From Niallia sp. Man26 (GTDB taxonomy: Bacteria; Bacillota; Bacilli; Bacillales; Cytobacillaceae), in NCBI RefSeq assembly GCF_022049065.2, contig NZ_CP095746.1:62001-126000 (forward strand): a DNA stretch of 64,000 nt, read 5' to 3'. This document shows positions 26,833 to 35,389 of this stretch, piece by piece. The position numbers were made by a program, and so were the translations under genes. The first letter of the stretch is position 1. The number at the start of each line of letters is the position of its first letter. The notes beneath the pieces are model-generated. The model saw only the letters and a program-made list of their open reading frames with translations. It was not told where the DNA came from and ran no database searches.

Positions 26833-26964
26833 ATGAAAGAGGTTGTAACATGGAATCATTCTGACGGCAGCTTTAGTGTTGGGTTATTTTGGGGAACTCT
26901 TTTGAGTGTTCCTTTATGGATATCTATATTAGGCTGGCTTAAGATTGTTATCACTTACTTATAA
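26833..26964 (+). CDS. Possible small membrane protein (43 aa)
   Basis: A frame of 43 codons (MKEVVTWNHSDGSFSVGLFW and on) with one hydrophobic segment, GTLLSVPLWISILGWL. The ribosome binding site is weak, so the call is tentative. It lies in the otherwise empty space between the topB remnant and 27053. Confidence 0.3.
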   Translation: MKEVVTWNHSDGSFSVGLFWGTLLSVPLWISILGWLKIVITYL

Positions 26965-26995
26965 CGGCGATAAATCCATATTTAAAACGTGGTTT

Positions 26996-27030
26996 ACCCT
27001 ACACGGACCATATAAGTTTATGTAGGGGAA
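26996..27030 (+). promoter_or_regulatory. Leader hairpin before 27053
   Basis: CCCTACA and TGTAGGG pair around a 17-base loop, followed by GAAACAGGG rather than a T tract, 25 bases before the next start. It lacks the U-run of a terminator, so it may act at the RNA level in another way. Confidence 0.4.
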
Positions 27031-27052
27031 ACAGGGCGAAGTGAGGGGTTAA

Positions 27053-27283
27053 ATGGGTAAAGCAGGCTATCTTACAAAGAAATATACAAAAGGGAAATTT
27101 TATATTTATGTTAGGCAATCCTATAGAGAGAGTAACTCAGTGAAGCATAGATACTTATTCAGTTTTGGCGTAATGCCAGAAGCTCTTAATAAAATGCATA
27201 GGATATTAGAGCAAGAAGAGTCATTTCCAGAAACTTTATCAGAATCTCATTTTACCTTAGAGGATGTTTATGATTGGATTTAA
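27053..27283 (+). CDS. Small conserved-looking plasmid protein (76 aa)
   Basis: ATG with GTGAGGGG upstream. The first half is basic and beta-like (YLTKKYTKGKFYIYVRQSYR, resembling the nucleic-acid-facing strands found in small plasmid proteins), the second half acidic and helical. No family named. A short hairpin precedes it. Confidence 0.5.
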   Translation: MGKAGYLTKKYTKGKFYIYVRQSYRESNSVKHRYLFSFGVMPEALNKMHRILEQEESFPETLSESHFTLEDVYDWI

Positions 27284-27374
27284 CGATTGAAACAGGCGTT
27301 ACCTCTAAGGGGAGAAGTTTTTTAATATAAAGCTAAATAAATGCATTTAAAAACATAGAAAGAAAGGAAAACAT

Positions 27375-27857
27375 ATGAATTTACATAAACCAAAATTAAA
27401 AATACTTTCCATAGAACATGAATTCCAACATGATCATGAAGATAGTGCAAACCGGTGCCATAACTTAAGGATTAAGGTAAGTGTTATTAATAACAAATTC
27501 TTAGAATATATCTTGTTGAAACCAAAATTTAATGGTGGAGACTTCAGCGTAAAACTGAAAGAGCGCGAGAAAAACATTAAATTAAGGATGTACCCATATA
27601 ATAGTCAATTTGAAAAGATGATTTATACCACACGTACCTTTAATGAATTGCTAGAAGGGACAGTAATAACTTTTAAAAGTGCTTACCATGCAAAATTGTT
27701 TTTAGAACAAACAGAAGCTATTCTAACTAAATATCTGACAAGATCTTATGTTCAATTCCAGAAAAATAAGATGTCCAATCCAACTATAGGGGAACAGGAT
27801 AAACATGGTGTGATAGATGATATTGTAGAGCAGACTTTATTACATCGGATACGTTGA
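27375..27857 (+). CDS. Hypothetical protein (160 aa)
   Basis: ATG with GAAAGGA upstream. Soluble, His- and Lys-rich N-terminus (IEHEFQHDHEDSANRCHNLR), then a beta/alpha mix. No motif recognised. Lies between two unrelated genes with its own spacing, so probably separately transcribed or part of a loose unit with signal peptidase. Confidence 0.5.
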   Translation: MNLHKPKLKILSIEHEFQHDHEDSANRCHNLRIKVSVINNKFLEYILLKPKFNGGDFSVKLKEREKNIKLRMYPYNSQFEKMIYTTRTFNELLEGTVITFKSAYHAKLFLEQTEAILTKYLTRSYVQFQKNKMSNPTIGEQDKHGVIDDIVEQTLLHRIR

Positions 27858-27917
27858 ACCAGCAACATATCATTTATAACTTTGAAAAACCACTAGCTTA
27901 ATTAGGAGTACCGTTTA

Positions 27918-28406
27918 ATGAATAAGAAATATATTAGAAATAAACTTCTTGTATTTATTGTCGCATGTATCTGTCTATTTGTTATAAGATCTTACTTCTT
28001 TTCCTTAGGTAAGGTAGATGGGGAGTCCATGTATCCAACTTTAAATGACCATGATTATGTTCTGTTGAATAAGGTTAGTTATAAAATAGGGGAACCAAAA
28101 CGTTTTGATATCATCATGTTTACCCTTCCGGATAATTCCGTATTAATCAAACGTGTTATAGGTTTACCCGGTGAAATATTAGAATATAAAAATAACCATT
28201 TATATGTTAATGGAAGAATAGTTAAGGAGTCTTTTCTAAAGGAAGAAACTGAGGATTTTGAAACTATGAGTATACCAGATGGTGAAATTTTTGTTATGGG
28301 TGATAATAGAGATCATAGTACGGATAGTCGAGTATTTGGAACCCTTCCAATTTCGCATATATTAGGGGAAGCATCTTTTAAAATATGGCCAATAACTGGA
28401 TTATAA
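27918..28406 (+). CDS. sip: Type I signal peptidase (SipS/SipP-like)
   Basis: 162 residues. One N-terminal transmembrane segment (10-25) and an extracellular catalytic domain with Ser37 in GESMYPTL, the general base Lys78 in VLIKRVIGLPGE, and the GDNRDHSTDSR box near the C-terminus. All catalytic residues are present. It cleaves signal peptides of secreted proteins at the outer face of the membrane. Plasmid copies (SipP) are known in Bacillus. The start has TTAGGAG upstream. Likely clients on this plasmid are the SH3-repeat protein, the coiled-coil secreted protein and the cell-wall hydrolase. Confidence 0.95.
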   Translation: MNKKYIRNKLLVFIVACICLFVIRSYFFSLGKVDGESMYPTLNDHDYVLLNKVSYKIGEPKRFDIIMFTLPDNSVLIKRVIGLPGEILEYKNNHLYVNGRIVKESFLKEETEDFETMSIPDGEIFVMGDNRDHSTDSRVFGTLPISHILGEASFKIWPITGL

Positions 28407-28717
28407 ATCATAAAATTGGCTGTTATATGTTTACGTTTAAAATGTAAATATGATTATTATTAAACGTTTAATGAAGGCTAATACGATAAGTATTATATGC
28501 AGGTTTAGAGCTTAATTGCTACCTTTTTATCTTGTAAGCTTTATTAACTATTGGACGATTAGATTTTTAAGGTTGCCTTTTAGAATATCATGTAAAATTA
28601 TTTTGGTTTTAAGGTTAATCTATATTTAGATTTTCTGCTAGAATCTGGTATATTAATAATGTAAATGAAAATTTATAATACTCTTTGTATATTTAATTCG
28701 AAATCAGGAGCTAATAT
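28407..28717 (+). other. Intergenic region before RES gene
   Basis: Contains GTTTACGTTTAAAATGTAAAT and AAACGTTTAAT, loosely related to the GTTTAC motif of 611-650. Promoter-like TATATT/TATTAATAATG sequences occur near 28650. No ORF or strong hairpin is seen. Confidence 0.3.
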
Positions 28718-30022
28718 ATGACCAATGAAAACAAAGATAAGACCGAATCATTAGTTGAATCAATGTTGATTAACCAAACATCAACAGAAATCTCAGATGC
28801 TTGGAAAACTGTTTCTGTAGGTAAACCTACAACGGAAATCTTGGATGCTTGGAAAACTGCAACCTCTTTAAGGAAACCAATAACAGAAATCTTGGATACT
28901 TGGAAAACTGTAACTTCTGTAGGTAAACCTACGACGGATATCTTAGATGCTTGGAAAACTGCAACTTCTGTAAGTGAACCAATGACGGAAATCTTAGATG
29001 CTTGGAAGACTGCAACTTCTGTAAGAAAACCAATAACGGAAGTCTTAGAGGCCTGGAAGACTGCAACTTCTGTAAGAAAACCAATAACAGAGATCTTAGA
29101 TACTTGGAAAACTGCTTCTGTAGGTAAATCTATAACTGGAATCTCAACTGCTTTGAGCACAACATCTAATAAGATTAGCTCCGTTAAATTTTCTAAGAAT
29201 CTTGTTGTTCCGATACAAACATTAAATCAATTTTATTCTAATGTAGATAATAAATCTGCTAATAAAATTTTTAAAGGTATTTCACCAGATGATTATTCTA
29301 TTAAATCAAATATTGAGAACAATAAGTTTAATACTATTATTGTAAAAAGCAGTGGTAAAGAAGAAATACCTGTCAAATCATTTGTAAGTACCGTTGGGGC
29401 TACGGATCTTTTAGAGAGTATTTCTAAAAATGAAGCTGTTTCGTTTTATTTGCATTTGGCAGATTATCCAATGCTTGGAGGAGAACACGAGGTAGGTCGC
29501 AGAATTATAGAGCAACTAGACACTGTAAAAACTATTAGTTTAGAGAAGAATATAAAATTATTTAGGGCAAGACCAAGAGATAAAAAGAAGCGACCAATCC
29601 CATATACACAACCAGAAATGTTTTCGGCACCTTTCGGATTATCGAAACAAGGTAGATATAATGTTGTAGGGCAAGGAGAATTATATACTTGTGATAATAA
29701 AGAGATTGCTATTAGAGAGTGTGTAAAAGATAAAGATACAACGGTTGATGTAATTGAATGGGAGTTAATCGAGCCAGTAAAAATGATTGATTTAACTAAT
29801 AAAAAGCATCCACTTGTTGAGTTTTGCACTTATAGCTTGGAAAGCTCCTCTGGCTTAGATTATCTTGTCCCAAACTTTATAGCCCAATGTGCAAAAAGTA
29901 AAGGTATAACTGGTATTGTATACCGAAGTAAGTTTAACGATGATGTTTATAATTATGTCTTTTTTGATTATCAATATAATTGGTTCAGATTAGTATCATT
30001 ATATGAGTTATTGAGTGCATAA
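28718..30022 (+). CDS. Repeat-armed RES-domain protein
   Basis: 434 residues. Residues of about 22-140 are seven to eight imperfect repeats of 16-17 residues with core TEILDAWKTATSVRKPI. After a linker, the C-terminal 200 residues form a RES domain: KLFRARPR, then FSAPFGLSKQGRYNVVG, GELYTCDNKEIAIRECV. RES proteins of the Xre-RES type destroy NAD+ and act as toxins. No separate Xre antitoxin is next to it. The repeat arm is unusual and may bind a partner or target. Start has TCAGGAG upstream. The DUF3800-like gene follows 111 bp downstream. Toxin role is inference. Confidence 0.75.
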   Translation: MTNENKDKTESLVESMLINQTSTEISDAWKTVSVGKPTTEILDAWKTATSLRKPITEILDTWKTVTSVGKPTTDILDAWKTATSVSEPMTEILDAWKTATSVRKPITEVLEAWKTATSVRKPITEILDTWKTASVGKSITGISTALSTTSNKISSVKFSKNLVVPIQTLNQFYSNVDNKSANKIFKGISPDDYSIKSNIENNKFNTIIVKSSGKEEIPVKSFVSTVGATDLLESISKNEAVSFYLHLADYPMLGGEHEVGRRIIEQLDTVKTISLEKNIKLFRARPRDKKKRPIPYTQPEMFSAPFGLSKQGRYNVVGQGELYTCDNKEIAIRECVKDKDTTVDVIEWELIEPVKMIDLTNKKHPLVEFCTYSLESSSGLDYLVPNFIAQCAKSKGITGIVYRSKFNDDVYNYVFFDYQYNWFRLVSLYELLSA

Positions 30023-30133
30023 AGTAATTAATTTGAAAATCTGATTATGGTGAATTGAAGCGATATAGGTGGAATTAAGATTAACATGCACAAATCGGAA
30101 GTCTTCAATATGTAAATAGAAGGGTAATATTTA

Positions 30134-31276
30134 ATGATGACTATTTTGGACGTCTCTTTACAAAGAGAAAGAGCTATTCAGATGAATGATTTGAAAAATG
30201 TAGATATTAATTATTCCTTTTTTTATGATGAGACAAATAATCCTAAGAAATTTAAAATTACAAATGAAGGTTTTAATGTAAATGAAAATGATTTTTTCAT
30301 TCTTGGTGGAATAGTACATAGAAGTGAAAATCACATATCTAATGAAAAAGTAGAACAGTTATTTGCTCAGTTAATAACTCAGAAAAACATGAAAGAAATA
30401 AAATTTAAGCAAGCTTCAAATGGGGCTAAAGATTTTTATTCAACTATGAAAGCAAAAAAGATAGGATTAGTTCTAAAATGGATAGAAGACAATAAGATTT
30501 GGATACATTATTCATATAGAGATAATTTGTATTATGGCCTAGTGGATTTAATTGATACCTTAGGGGAAGTTTACTTATTACCTAGAGAGATGCTTACACA
30601 GCTGAAAACTATATTATATAAATATATCAAAATCGATCAGGAGAACTTTATTTCTATTTTAAGATACTATAACTATCCAAACATTACGGATGTTAATGGT
30701 TTTGTTGAAAGTATTTTGAATTGGCTTTCTGATAAAGAATTTGAGGATTGGCAAGAGGATTTTTTAATGGAGTACTTTCGTCAATCCTTAAAATCTGCCA
30801 GAAATGATGGTCTTCAATTGTTGGAAAATAATAAAAATCTAGAATTAATATCCTCTTTTGAAGACATATATTTAACTAGAATAATAATATTTAAAAACTC
30901 ATATCACTATTTTGATGAAGAGGCAACTATTGAAGAAAAGATTAATAGTGTATCAATGTTAATAAATGATATACCGCTTAATAACTATAAATTTTTACAT
31001 TCACATGAAAATAAATTTACACAGCTCTCTGACATAGTAGCTGGTATATTAAGAACTTGGTTAAGGTATCTTAATAACTCTAGCATTGAAAAGATTAAAG
31101 AGGATTTTGAGGCTTGTGGTGAGTTAGAATCAGGTAATACTGTGAGGTTTGTAGGTATACTTGAGAATTCTCTACAAGAAAATAAAGCCTTTCAACATTG
31201 GTCCGGTGATTTACACACAGCAGACAAAATAAGCTGTTTCTTTGATCTGGTAAGTTTTAAAAGGAAGGGAATATAA
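30134..31276 (+). CDS. DUF3800-like protein
   Basis: 380 residues. The start region (INYSFFYDETNNPKKFKI, then FFILGGIVHRSE) and end region (HENKFTQLSDIVAGILRTW) match the pattern of DUF3800, a family with an RNase H-like fold often found near phage-defence and mobile genes. The acidic residues of a nuclease-like site (D in FYDE, D in QLSDIVAG) are present. It may be the partner of the RES protein upstream. The alternative start is the ATG one codon later; AGAAGGG lies upstream. Confidence 0.6.
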   Translation: MMTILDVSLQRERAIQMNDLKNVDINYSFFYDETNNPKKFKITNEGFNVNENDFFILGGIVHRSENHISNEKVEQLFAQLITQKNMKEIKFKQASNGAKDFYSTMKAKKIGLVLKWIEDNKIWIHYSYRDNLYYGLVDLIDTLGEVYLLPREMLTQLKTILYKYIKIDQENFISILRYYNYPNITDVNGFVESILNWLSDKEFEDWQEDFLMEYFRQSLKSARNDGLQLLENNKNLELISSFEDIYLTRIIIFKNSYHYFDEEATIEEKINSVSMLINDIPLNNYKFLHSHENKFTQLSDIVAGILRTWLRYLNNSSIEKIKEDFEACGELESGNTVRFVGILENSLQENKAFQHWSGDLHTADKISCFFDLVSFKRKGI

Positions 31277-31278
31277 AC

Positions 31279-31313
31279 ATAAAAGGGTTTGCTAAAGAAG
31301 CAATCCCTTTTAT
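31279..31313. terminator. Terminator after DUF3800-like gene
   Basis: AAAAGGG and CCCTTTT enclose TTTGCT/AGCAA pairs; flanked by AT tracts and placed between convergent genes. Confidence 0.65.
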
Positions 31314-31377
31314 GTTTATATTTTTTAATAAATTAAATAAATTCCATCTATTTAATTGTTCTAAGTCTAATCCCTTG

Positions 31378-32544
31378 TCAGAGACTATTAATTATATTTG
31401 AATTCTTCCATGTATGAGAAGCACTGTTTTTACGTGATAGTCGTTTTTCTAAATAACGAGCTGTTGTTCGATAGCTTGAGTGGCCCAAACTAGGACTTAT
31501 TGATTCTAATGTTGCTCCGTTCTCCGCACTTATTATTGCATAAGCATGACGCAGGAAGTGAGGCGTTATTGGTGTTCTGCGTATTTTGATAAATGTAATG
31601 TCGGCCTTATTAATATGCTTCGTTAAGTAGTTAGACAAGTATTTATAGTTATAAGGGTTTCCGGTAGCAGTTGTAAAAATAGGAGAATCATCGGTAGTAT
31701 CTAGTTTGAATTCTAATCTTCTTCTTATCCTAAACAATCTAATTTCTTCTATTATATTAGGGTGCAATAGAACCTCTCGTTGTTTCCTTCCTTTCCCCAT
31801 TACATTCAACCAGTAATCACCATCTTGATAAGTAATATCTGAAATCCGGCTACTACACAATTCTCGAATCCTTAAGCCTGTTGTAGAAAGGACGGCAATA
31901 AAACAATGAAGAATTGGGTGTCCTTTAAAGTAGTCAAGTAATTGAAGAACCTCATTTGAGCTAAGGTCTCTATTTGGAATATCTGCATCCCTCACGTTGC
32001 TGCTTAACATCTTTTCATGTAAGGGGATTTTTATATATTCATTTATATATAGGTAAGATAAAAAACTTTTAAGGATAATCATTTTTCGGTTTAATGTTGC
32101 AGCTGCATAAGGCTTTCCGCCTTTTCCTAAAGGAGCTGTTAACAACCATTCTTGATACTTTCTTAAATTGCTATGAGTTAACGATTGAAATAAGGAAGGA
32201 GCATGGCCCAATACTTGATAGCTTAATTTAATTTGGAAAGTAGTTAGGTTTTCTAAAAGTTGTTTATAAATAATTAAAAGATCTCTTAAGTACTCTTGCT
32301 TAGTGTTCGTCATTCTGTTCTTTTTTTCATTCATGTCTTTTTTATTATGTACAAATAGATATATCATTTCTAGATCGCTAAATTGGAGGGCATTGGGATT
32401 ATCTAAAAAATCTGTCTCTACTAATAATCTTGTATATAATTTTTCGTTTAACATAAAGGTTGTTAATTCTTTTGTATTATTGAAATTTTCGAAGTTAATT
32501 ATACTATTGTTTGTAATTTTGTGATTAGTAGGGTAATTGTTCAT
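31378..32544 (-). CDS. Tyrosine recombinase (phage integrase family)
   Basis: 388 residues. The N-terminal part is a SAM-like core-binding domain. The catalytic part has all tyrosine-recombinase residues: Arg in STTGLRIRELC, Lys in VMGKGRKQRE, HxxR in TPHFLRHAYA, His in LGHSSY, and the nucleophile Tyr in TARYLEKR. It should perform site-specific DNA exchange, for resolution or integration of the defence-like segment around it. I could not identify attachment sites. The intergenic DNA before it (32545-32816) holds several TAAAGTTAAT direct repeats that could be arm sites. Start supported by AGAGGA. Confidence 0.9.
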   Translation of the reverse strand: MNNYPTNHKITNNSIINFENFNNTKELTTFMLNEKLYTRLLVETDFLDNPNALQFSDLEMIYLFVHNKKDMNEKKNRMTNTKQEYLRDLLIIYKQLLENLTTFQIKLSYQVLGHAPSLFQSLTHSNLRKYQEWLLTAPLGKGGKPYAAATLNRKMIILKSFLSYLYINEYIKIPLHEKMLSSNVRDADIPNRDLSSNEVLQLLDYFKGHPILHCFIAVLSTTGLRIRELCSSRISDITYQDGDYWLNVMGKGRKQREVLLHPNIIEEIRLFRIRRRLEFKLDTTDDSPIFTTATGNPYNYKYLSNYLTKHINKADITFIKIRRTPITPHFLRHAYAIISAENGATLESISPSLGHSSYRTTARYLEKRLSRKNSASHTWKNSNIINSL

Positions 32545-32816
32545 AAGTTTATCCTCTTTTTTAAAATTTGAATAAAAGGCATAGTTTTTTATTTTATTTA
32601 TTTTAAGTTAATAAATATTTAATAAATTTTTGTTATTTAAATATAAAGTTAATACATTTATAATATCTTTAAAGTTAATTAGATAAATTATAATAATCTA
32701 GGGATATATAGAAAAACAGTTTATTTGTCTATTATATATAAACTATTATAACTTTTATATTTAATTATAATGTTAATAATAACGTAAAAAATAATATATT
32801 TATATAAAAATAAAAA
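32545..32816. other. AT-rich spacer with TAAAGTTAAT repeats
   Basis: Very AT-rich. AAGTTAATA, AAAGTTAATAC, AAAGTTAATTAG and TGTTAATAA occur at irregular spacing between 32600 and 32790. It lies upstream of the recombinase and downstream of the abiG pair. Possible recombinase arm sites or promoter; no gene. Confidence 0.3.
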
Positions 32817-32838
32817 GACAGCAGGTAATCTGCTGTCC
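32817..32838 (-). terminator. Terminator of abiG pair
   Basis: GACAGCAG and CTGCTGTC pair around GTAATC; the A-rich flank on the plus strand gives a T tract for minus-strand transcripts leaving abiGii. Confidence 0.75.
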
Positions 32839-32844
32839 AGTAAC

Positions 32845-34056
32845 TTATAAAATTATTTCTTCTGCGTTTTGAAAAACATCCATATCCTTTTCTTCTTGGT
32901 ACCTTTTAGCATTTATTTCATTGATAAAGTGTATGGTTGTCTGAAAGGTTTTTTTTGTTGGTGTAGGTTCAGTTTCTAACATGTATTTATCATTATCTAA
33001 TATATTAACACCAATAACTTTAAAATCGAAGTAGCCAATCAAGCTGAAAAGCTCGATTTCACAACCAAATAATTCTTTTTTGCTATTCCTTATAAATTGG
33101 AATGATAAGCTTTGATCTATTAATTCCTTAGGGTTAACTCCACGTACTCCATTAAGGGTTAAATCATTTAATTTAATATATTCCTTAAATGGCTTGTTTT
33201 CATATAAGGAGCGATAAAGTTCCTCGACTAATAAAACATCGTTGTGTTTTATTTCTGACGTAGGTATAAAATTTACCCCTAATAAGCTTTGGAGTTTCAA
33301 AACCTTTACCCAGAAATTAATATTTTCATCGATTGAAGTTAATTCAGTTTTACTATCTGTTGCTTGAGGTAGTGGTTGTTTATTTATTTTTATGTGTCCA
33401 TTCATACAAGCTTTATATATTTTTAATGCTTCTATCAACTGTTTGATGTCCTTCGTTTTATCAATATCTAATGTAAAGTTAAATTTAATTTGATTATTTA
33501 TTTCATCGATTAAATAAGAAATTTCTAATACACTATTATCAATACTTTTGAATAGACTTTTATGCATGTGTGGATATGGTTGTCTTTTCATTAAAAACTC
33601 CCGCTTAACTTCATCACTTTCTAGGATAACTTTGAAGGGATTTTGAAATGGTTTAGGCACCATATAGAATTCAGAATCTCTTACTTCCAAATCAGAAAAA
33701 GGGAGCTTTAGTAATTCATCTATATCAAATTCTTTATTGTTAATTTTTATAATATTATTTTTAGATATAAGTTTAATTTTTGTTTGCGTTCTATACATAT
33801 ATTCTATTAATTCAAAGAAAGTTGATGGTTTTAAATCATCAGGGAGATCAGCTGGCAATTGAACACTAAAACCTGAAAGCTGGAAGTCGCCTCCGGTATT
33901 AGGTAAGAGTCCGGCAGCTCCTTCTCCTAAGTCTGTATAAACAAACCCCTCTGGTAATTTTTCATTTAAAGATTGCATTACTTCGGCAGGGATTTTTTGA
34001 TCTATTTCATTTTGCTTAAAAAATGCTTTTTCAAAATTTGTAAACATAATCACCAA
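32845..34056 (-). CDS. abiGii: AbiGii-like toxin of abortive infection system
   Basis: 403 residues, close to the known length of lactococcal AbiGii (about 400). It follows and overlaps an AbiGi gene by seven bases, the standard AbiG arrangement. The N-terminus (LNEKLPEGFVYTDLGEGAAG) and the mixed alpha/beta body fit that family as far as I can judge. No transmembrane segment. AbiGii is considered the toxic part; when released, it stops the growth of phage-infected cells. The assignment rests mainly on the partner and size, so it is less certain than AbiGi. Confidence 0.7.
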   Translation of the reverse strand: MVIMFTNFEKAFFKQNEIDQKIPAEVMQSLNEKLPEGFVYTDLGEGAAGLLPNTGGDFQLSGFSVQLPADLPDDLKPSTFFELIEYMYRTQTKIKLISKNNIIKINNKEFDIDELLKLPFSDLEVRDSEFYMVPKPFQNPFKVILESDEVKREFLMKRQPYPHMHKSLFKSIDNSVLEISYLIDEINNQIKFNFTLDIDKTKDIKQLIEALKIYKACMNGHIKINKQPLPQATDSKTELTSIDENINFWVKVLKLQSLLGVNFIPTSEIKHNDVLLVEELYRSLYENKPFKEYIKLNDLTLNGVRGVNPKELIDQSLSFQFIRNSKKELFGCEIELFSLIGYFDFKVIGVNILDNDKYMLETEPTPTKKTFQTTIHFINEINAKRYQEEKDMDVFQNAEEIIL

Positions 34057-34910
34057 TCCTCTTTTAATTCATTAAAAACTAAAATCTTTGAAATTAGGGT
34101 GTACTTTTCTATTTCGCTTATTTTACAGTTATGGACAATGTATGAAATCAATTCACTTCTATCTGCTTGATCATTCACTATAATATATTTAATGGCATCA
34201 TATTCAAAATCCAGCCACAACTCCGGCTTATGGCGTAATCCATCTGAATAAGTATTATAACTTTTGGGATTTAAATGGTCTTGACTAATAACCAGGGGAA
34301 GATCTGTATCTATTCCATTTATATTAGGTATAAATCTCCATTCTTTTTCATCGTGGAAATTTCTTTTTTCGTACTTACTTTTGTTCTGAACTGAATATCT
34401 CATTTCTCCTTCGATTGGTTTCATATAAAATAATTGATGTAAAATTAGATTGTTATAAACTGTATAGGTACTTCTTTCTTCTTCCGTTTGTGCAGAAAGA
34501 GTTTTATTAATAACTTCTTTGAAATCTGATAGTAAATTAGAATGTTGATTAACGTAATGTATCGGTTGAATTCCTCTTTTAATTCCCCATTCTTTACTCA
34601 ATCCTATCCCGTATAATCCGTAATTTTCCATGTGAGGAGCAAGTTTATTTAAATGGATATCACAAAAACAACTCATGGGAATTGCGATTTTTTCTAGGCT
34701 ATCAAGTTGTAAATAATCTAGTTTCTCTTCGTAGTATCTTGGAATTATTGCCTTTTTTAAAATAATATCTTCTAGGAATTCTAATTTGTTCATAAATCTA
34801 AACAAAACGTTGGCACTTTGTTTAGATGGGATATAAATTTGCTCACTATTAAGACTTGGGTTGTTTTGAAGATTAATTACCTGTATTTTTTCTTTATCTA
34901 AGATAGTCAT
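34050..34910 (-). CDS. abiGi: AbiGi-like antitoxin of abortive infection system
   Basis: 286 residues. It contains the features of AbiGi: LFRFMNKLEFLEDIILK near the start, IPMSCFCDIHLNKLAPHME, YGIGLSKEWGIKRGIQPIHY and a later EKEWRFIPN segment. AbiGi acts as the antitoxin of the AbiG phage-defence system. The gene starts at ATG 34910 with GAAAGGA upstream and a TATAAT element on the minus strand near 34953. Its end overlaps abiGii, which gives coupled expression. Confidence 0.8.
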   Translation of the reverse strand: MTILDKEKIQVINLQNNPSLNSEQIYIPSKQSANVLFRFMNKLEFLEDIILKKAIIPRYYEEKLDYLQLDSLEKIAIPMSCFCDIHLNKLAPHMENYGLYGIGLSKEWGIKRGIQPIHYVNQHSNLLSDFKEVINKTLSAQTEEERSTYTVYNNLILHQLFYMKPIEGEMRYSVQNKSKYEKRNFHDEKEWRFIPNINGIDTDLPLVISQDHLNPKSYNTYSDGLRHKPELWLDFEYDAIKYIIVNDQADRSELISYIVHNCKISEIEKYTLISKILVFNELKEDW

Positions 34911-35062
34911 TTGATAATCCTTTCACTGATAATAGTATAACTAGTTACATATATTATACTTTATAAGAGGGTTTTAGATGAATTATTCAAAATTTCTATT
35001 TGAAAATACTTAGCTATTGAAGTAAAATAATATTGTATATATTTTATATTTTACTTTTTCTT

Positions 35063-35170
35063 GCAATCTACTTAGATTAGCAGTCTCAACTAATAAACTC
35101 AGCAGCCTTTGGGCTAACATACTCTTATTTACGTTTGTATTTAAAGAGGTGTTAACTCAAAGGCTTTTTT
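35063..35170 (+). ncRNA. Leader RNA family member E
   Basis: GCAATCT-ACTT-AGATT, AGCAG, ACTAATAAAC, then AGCAGCCTTTGGGCTAACA pairing with TGTTAACTCAAAGGCT (14 of 16) and TTTTTTG. An alternative shorter hairpin AGCC-TTT-GGGCT is possible within the 5' arm. A promoter TTGAAA, 17 bp, TAAAAT lies about 50 bp upstream. The downstream gene seems lost: a GTG frame at 35193 stops after 21 codons. Confidence 0.7.
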
Positions 35171-35389
35171 GCGTTCAAAAAAGAATGAGAGGTGAGTATT
35201 TTAAGAGGATGTACACTGGATATTGAGCGATATTATTTATTGCAAATAAAATGACTTTTACACAAATAGTTAAAAAGTCCTGTGTTTTTATTACTATTTC
35301 GTATTTAAAATTATTAGATGGAATAGTAAAATATACATATATATACATACATAGTTATTAATAAAGGGGAAAAGAGAGGAAATTCAATA
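35171..35389 (+). other. Remnant ORF and promoter region of SH3 protein
   Basis: A short frame from GTG 35193 (VSILRGCTLDIERYYLLQIK) stops at once and may be what remains of the gene once controlled by leader E. The rest, with repeated TATACATA near 35330-35355, is probably the promoter region of the SH3 gene. Nothing else seen. Confidence 0.3.

Noticed and set aside
28711..29160. Repeat-rich minus-strand ORF opposite the RES gene repeats
   Set aside because: Mirror of the DNA repeats in the RES gene; the plus-strand frame has the ribosome binding site and the RES domain.
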